A stretch of DNA of 64,000 nucleotides, from the NCBI RefSeq assembly GCF_963974425.1, contig NZ_CAXBCK010000011.1, positions 1 to 64,000 on the forward strand, written 5' to 3'. This stretch comes from Marixanthomonas sp963974425. Its GTDB lineage: Bacteria; Bacteroidota; Bacteroidia; Flavobacteriales; Flavobacteriaceae. The notes under the pieces were generated by a model, which saw only the letters and a list, made by a program, of their open reading frames with translations, was not told where the DNA came from and did not search any database. Every line of letters starts with the position of its first letter. Position 1 is the stretch's first letter. Positions 60,069-64,000 of the stretch are shown here, piece after piece. The translations under genes and the position numbers were made by a program.

Positions 60069-63000
60069 TTACTTTTTTTCTAACCACTTTCTTGCATTTA
60101 CAAATGCTTCTAACCAAGGAGAAACTTCATCGGTACGGTCTTTTGGGTAGTGTGCCCAGTTCCATGGGAAGGTAGAGCGTTCTAAGTGCGGCATCATTAC
60201 CAAATGTCTTCCAGTTTCATCGGTCATCATGGCTGTATTAAAGTCACTTCCATTCGGGTTTGCTGGGAATGTTTCGTACCCATATTTTCCAACAATTTTA
60301 TAGTTGTCTTCGCTAAGTGGGAAACTGAATTTTCCTTCTCCGTGAGCAGCCCAAATTCCTAAAGTACTTCCAGCTAATGAAGATAACATCACTGAGTTGT
60401 TTTCTTGAATAGTTACCGAGGTAAAGTTACATTCAAATTTGCCGGTATCGTTGTGCAACATTTTTGGTTTTTCGTCGTGGTTTGGCGTCATCAAGCCAAG
60501 TTCGATAAACAATTGGCAACCATTACAAACACCTAATGAAAGCGTATCGTCTTTTGCAAAGAAATCTTTTAAGGCTTTATTGGCTTTTTCGTTGTATGAA
60601 AATGCTCCGGCCCAACCTTTGGCGCTTCCTAACACATCACTATTTGAGAATCCTCCTACGGCCGCAATTAGCTTAATATCTTCTAGTGTTTCACGACCTT
60701 CAATTAAATCGGTCATATGGACATCTTTTACATCAAAACCAGCTAAATATAGCGCATTTGCCATTTCACGTTCACTGTTACTCCCTTTTTCACGAAGGAT
60801 GGCAGCTTTAATTCTTGGTTTTTCAGAAGAAATTTGTGGTAACGTTCCGTCAAAATGCTTCGGAAATGTAAACTGAAGTGGTTGTTTCTTATAATTGTCA
60901 AAACGTTCTTGCGCTTTATTTTTTCCGCTTTGCTTTTCGTCTAACAAATGCGAAGTTTTATACCAAACATCGCGCATTTCTGGAATGTTGAAGTTTAAAA
61001 CATCATCGTTAAATTGAATTTCTAACGTTTCAGTAGTAGAAACAGTTCCAATTTTGATATAGTCAACGTTTGCTGAGGCGAATGTTTCTTCAATAATTTT
61101 ATCTTCTGAAACTTGGATAACCACACCGCAGTTTTCAGAAAATAATACTTTTACTAAATCATCTCCTAATTCTGAAAGATTTAGATTCGCTCCCAAATTA
61201 GTATCGGCAAAGCACATTTCTAGTAAGGTGGTAATTAAACCTCCGGAAGCTACATCGTGTCCTGCGGCGATTTTTTCTTCAGAAATTAAATTTTGAAGCG
61301 TATTGAAAACCGTTTTTACATATTCGGCACTTTTAACGGTAGGAACTTCGCTTCCCACAGTATTCAATATTTGTGCAAATGACGAACCTCCTAATTTATA
61401 ATCATCTTGAGAGAAGTTGATGTAGTAGATACTTCCGGCGTTTTTCTGAAGAACTGGCTCTACTGTTTTTTTAATATCCTTACTATGTCCTGCAGCCGAA
61501 ATAATAACTGTTCCTGGTGAAATAACTTCTTCATTTTTATATTTCTGCTTCATGGAAAGCGAATCCTTTCCAGTAGGAACATTGATTCCTAAGTCAATTG
61601 AAAATTCAGAAACACCTTCAACTGCTTTGTATAAACGAGCATCTTCACCTTCATTATTACAAGGCCACATCCAATTTGCAGATAGCGATACGCTTTTTAA
61701 GCCTTCTTCTAGCGGCGTCCAAACAATATTGGTAAGTGCTTCGGTAATCGAATTACGAGAACCTGCAACAGGATCTACTAACCCAGAAATAGGAGAATGC
61801 CCAATGGAAGTGGCAACACCTTCTTTTCCGTTGTAATCTAGCGCCATAACACCACAATTGTTAAGTGGTAATTGTAATGGTCCGGCACATTGTTGTTTGG
61901 CTACTTTTCCACCCACACAGCGGTCCACCTTGTTAGTAAGCCAATCTTTACAACCTACTGCTTCTAATTGTAAAACTTGCTCTACATAACTTTGAATGTC
62001 TGCAGCTTGATATTTAGGATTTTTATAATTTCTAGGTATTGATTTATCTTTTAAAACGGTTTTAGGAGAACTGCCAAACATATCGGCAAGTTCAAAATCC
62101 ATTGGTTTCTCACCGGTTGTTTCACTTTCAAAAGTAAAGCGATAATCGCCTGTAACATCACCAACTTCGTACATTGGTGAGCGTTCTCTATCTGAAACCC
62201 TTTTTAGTTTTTCAATATCTTGGTCGCCAATTACAAGGCCCATACGTTCTTGCGATTCGTTGCCTATAATTTCTTTTGCTGAAAGGGTAGGGTCGCCAAC
62301 AGGTAATTTGTCTAAATCTATTTTACCACCGGTTTCTTCTACCAATTCACTAAGACAGTTGAGGTGACCACCTGCTCCGTGATCGTGAATAGAAACGATT
62401 GGATTTGTTTCACTCTCTACCATGCCACGAACAGCATTCGCCGCTCTTTTTTGCATTTCAGGATTACTACGTTGAATGGCGTTTAGTTCAATTCCGCTTT
62501 CAAACGCTCCAGTATCTGCTGAAGAAACAGCAGCGCCACCCATACCAATTCGGTAGTTTTCACCACCTAAGATTACTATTTTATCTCCTTTTTTAGGGAT
62601 GTCTTTTATGGCTTGATTAGCTTTCCCGTATCCAACGCCTCCAGCTAACATAATTACTTTATCATAGCCTAGTTTACGTGCTTCCTCTTCGTGTTCAAAA
62701 GTTAGAACTGAACCAGCAATTAAGGGTTGACCAAATTTGTTTCCAAAGTCTGAAGCACCATTACTAGCTTTAATAAGAATATCTAAAGGCGTTTGGTAGA
62801 GCCAATCGCGTTCTTCTACTGCTTTTTCCCAAGGACGGGAATCGTTTAATCGGGAATAAGAAGTCATATACACCGCAGTTCCGGCTAAAGGCAAAGATCC
62901 TTTGCCGCCTGCTAAACGGTCTCTAATTTCGCCACCACTTCCAGTTGCAGCACCGTTAAAAGGCTCGACTGTAGTAGGAAAGTTATGTGTTTCAGCTTTT

Positions 63001-63740
63001 ATAGAAATAACGCTATCAAATTCAGAATTCTGATAAAAATCTGGTTTATCAGGAGATTTAGGAGCAAACTGTATGGCTTTAGGACCTTTTACAAAAGCAA
63101 CATTATCTTTATAAGCCGAAACAATTGTATTCGGGTTTTTTTCAGATGTTTTTTTAATTAGCTTAAATAGAGAAGAGGGCATTTCTTTTCCGTCAATTTC
63201 GAAGGTGCCATTAAAGATTTTATGACGGCAATGTTCACTATTTACTTGGCTGAATCCGAAGACCTCACTATCAGTCAATTTTCTTTTTAACTTTGTAGAT
63301 AAGTTCTCTAAATAAACAACTTCTTCTTTATTAAGTGCTAATCCTTCTGCTTCATTAAAAGCAGCAATATCATCAATTTCTTTTATTGCTTCCGGTTTAA
63401 TATCAATTGTAAATATATCTTGATCTAGATCGTTATATTTTTGAGACAACATTGGGTCGAAATCTGAAAAATCAACGGCAACCTTAGTAAACTCTTCAAT
63501 ACGAACAATTCCCTCAACCCCCATATTTTGTGTAATCTCAACTGCATTCGTACTCCACGGAGTAATCATAGCTGCTCTAGGGCCAATAAAAGCTCCTGAG
63601 AGTTTTTGGTTTGGCTTTATTTTAGAAGAATCAGGTATTGCGAAAAGCCATTTCAACTTTTCAATAGCTGTTTCCGAAAGGTTATTCGAAGTTTGTACTG
63701 CGTAAACAGTTTGGCTTGGAGACGAAAAATAATGAATCAT
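60069..63740 (-). CDS. purL: Phosphoribosylformylglycinamidine synthase, large fused form
   Basis: PurL converts FGAR and glutamine to FGAM in purine synthesis. At 1223 residues it is the large form with N-terminal PurS-like domain (1-150), two AIRS-type catalytic halves (about 160-640 and 640-975) and a C-terminal class I glutaminase. Motifs: FSQVNSEHCRHKIFNG (about 165), KAETHNFPTTVEPFNGAATGSGGEIRD, HDHGAGGHLNCLSELVEE, and PTGKDSLSMKQ. The glutaminase has Cys1072 (SLGVCNGCQLF) and the His/Glu end MPHLERSTFPWNWAHYP. The protein appears complete. It stands alone with its own promoter; other pur genes are not in the window. Confidence 0.97.
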   Translation of the reverse strand: MIHYFSSPSQTVYAVQTSNNLSETAIEKLKWLFAIPDSSKIKPNQKLSGAFIGPRAAMITPWSTNAVEITQNMGVEGIVRIEEFTKVAVDFSDFDPMLSQKYNDLDQDIFTIDIKPEAIKEIDDIAAFNEAEGLALNKEEVVYLENLSTKLKRKLTDSEVFGFSQVNSEHCRHKIFNGTFEIDGKEMPSSLFKLIKKTSEKNPNTIVSAYKDNVAFVKGPKAIQFAPKSPDKPDFYQNSEFDSVISIKAETHNFPTTVEPFNGAATGSGGEIRDRLAGGKGSLPLAGTAVYMTSYSRLNDSRPWEKAVEERDWLYQTPLDILIKASNGASDFGNKFGQPLIAGSVLTFEHEEEARKLGYDKVIMLAGGVGYGKANQAIKDIPKKGDKIVILGGENYRIGMGGAAVSSADTGAFESGIELNAIQRSNPEMQKRAANAVRGMVESETNPIVSIHDHGAGGHLNCLSELVEETGGKIDLDKLPVGDPTLSAKEIIGNESQERMGLVIGDQDIEKLKRVSDRERSPMYEVGDVTGDYRFTFESETTGEKPMDFELADMFGSSPKTVLKDKSIPRNYKNPKYQAADIQSYVEQVLQLEAVGCKDWLTNKVDRCVGGKVAKQQCAGPLQLPLNNCGVMALDYNGKEGVATSIGHSPISGLVDPVAGSRNSITEALTNIVWTPLEEGLKSVSLSANWMWPCNNEGEDARLYKAVEGVSEFSIDLGINVPTGKDSLSMKQKYKNEEVISPGTVIISAAGHSKDIKKTVEPVLQKNAGSIYYINFSQDDYKLGGSSFAQILNTVGSEVPTVKSAEYVKTVFNTLQNLISEEKIAAGHDVASGGLITTLLEMCFADTNLGANLNLSELGDDLVKVLFSENCGVVIQVSEDKIIEETFASANVDYIKIGTVSTTETLEIQFNDDVLNFNIPEMRDVWYKTSHLLDEKQSGKNKAQERFDNYKKQPLQFTFPKHFDGTLPQISSEKPRIKAAILREKGSNSEREMANALYLAGFDVKDVHMTDLIEGRETLEDIKLIAAVGGFSNSDVLGSAKGWAGAFSYNEKANKALKDFFAKDDTLSLGVCNGCQLFIELGLMTPNHDEKPKMLHNDTGKFECNFTSVTIQENNSVMLSSLAGSTLGIWAAHGEGKFSFPLSEDNYKIVGKYGYETFPANPNGSDFNTAMMTDETGRHLVMMPHLERSTFPWNWAHYPKDRTDEVSPWLEAFVNARKWLEKK

Positions 63741-63771
63741 GGTGGTTGTGTTGTTCCGTTTTTTAAAAGCA

Positions 63772-63779
63772 CAAATTTA
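63772..63779 (-). promoter_or_regulatory. -7 promoter element of purL
   Basis: On the minus strand TAAATTTG matches TAnnTTTG exactly, 31 bases before the ATG. No purine riboswitch fold fits in this short leader. Confidence 0.6.
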
Positions 63780-63911
63780 CGGTAATTCTTGCGAAAGGCT
63801 ACTACAATTTTAATGTGTTATACACATGGTTTTCAACTAATTTTTCACAAATTCATTTATTATATTATTGTTACCTTGTACATACACCGTTTTTTACAAG
63901 ATTGTAAATAG

Positions 63912-63919
63912 TATTTTTG
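63912..63919 (+). promoter_or_regulatory. -7 promoter element of the gene cut by the window end
   Basis: TATTTTTG matches TAnnTTTG and lies 18 bases before the ATG at 63938. Confidence 0.55.
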
Positions 63920-63937
63920 ACAAAATATTAAACTTTT

Positions 63938-64000
63938 ATGAAGAATTTTTACCCCCTTTTTGTTTTTATGTTTTTTATAGTTTCTTCAAATGCTCAAGTT
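63938..64000 (+). CDS. Start of an exported protein, truncated by the window end
   Basis: Twenty-one codons are visible. They encode a textbook signal peptide: a short basic start (MKNFYP), a hydrophobic core (LFVFMFFIVSS) and a cleavage site NAQ. The rest lies outside, so function cannot be given. The gene is divergent from purL and has its own promoter element. Confidence 0.75.
   Translation, partial: MKNFYPLFVFMFFIVSSNAQV

Noticed and set aside
1..64000. A prophage, CRISPR-Cas, restriction or other known defence island
   Set aside because: No integrase, transposase, Cas, methyltransferase-nuclease pair or phage structural gene was found; the only defence-like unit is the small toxin-antitoxin pair.

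Overview
The window is AT-rich (roughly one third G+C by eye) chromosomal DNA from a bacterium of the Bacteroidota, most likely a marine-type Flavobacteriaceae. Supporting signs are several secreted proteins ending in type IX secretion (T9SS) C-terminal sorting domains, an S46 dipeptidyl peptidase, membrane-anchored TPR-HTH regulators, a two-component system with a periplasmic propeller, a fused 1223-residue PurL, promoters of the TAnnTTTG type, and few Shine-Dalgarno sequences. I see no rRNA, tRNA, CRISPR array, transposase, integrase or phage gene. The genus cannot be fixed from the sequence alone.

Layout. 1-0.9 kb: a ParE/antitoxin pair bracketed by two 7-bp motifs that look like integron gene-cassette boundaries, followed by a palindrome-rich non-coding stretch. 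1.1-7.6 kb: a two-RCK potassium channel whose start is put out of frame by a run of nine A, a secreted two-repeat protein, malate:quinone oxidoreductase and a DPP7-type S46 peptidase. 8-21 kb: two loci in which a TPR-transmembrane-HTH regulator sits beside a large T9SS cargo protein; the second also carries a decayed regulator paralogue, and trxB lies between the loci. 21-25.3 kb: interspersed repeats, a hot-dog thioesterase-like gene, and a tight operon of DUF4870, an unrecognised 56-residue protein, PadR, PspC-domain protein and DUF2807 lipoprotein, probably an envelope-stress module. 25.4-37.2 kb: a LytTR response regulator, SDR, small transaldolase, two TlpA-like lipoproteins (one without its CxxC), an ABC-F protein, a fasciclin protein next to a strange Lys/Met-rich exported peptide, and pheT.

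37.2-44.2 kb (minus strand): YdeI-like protein, M1 aminopeptidase, an M28 aminopeptidase gene destroyed by an internal deletion, a beta-propeller-like protein and a large MG2/TonB-plug hybrid. 44.4-50.4 kb: a fatty-acid beta-oxidation operon (MarR regulator, FadB/FadN-type fusion enzyme, thiolase, acyl-CoA dehydrogenase) with a promoter and a palindromic operator candidate. 50.5-57.4 kb: a T9SS repeat protein, NarL-type response regulator, hybrid propeller sensor kinase and long-chain acyl-CoA ligase. 57.5-64 kb: T9SS M14 carboxypeptidase, purL and the first codons of another exported protein.

Themes. The window suits a protein- and lipid-degrading heterotroph: exported peptidases (S46, M1, M14, relic M28) and a complete beta-oxidation set including acyl-CoA ligase. 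Three loci pair a membrane-spanning sensor/regulator with a T9SS cargo gene. Three genes carry visible lesions (A9 frameshift, in-frame stop, internal deletion), so either recent decay or assembly errors should be checked. I did not find a clearly new defence or biosynthetic system; the best leads are the cassette-like toxin-antitoxin unit, the regulator/T9SS pairing, the small protein in the PspC operon, and the Lys/Met-rich peptide beside the fasciclin protein.
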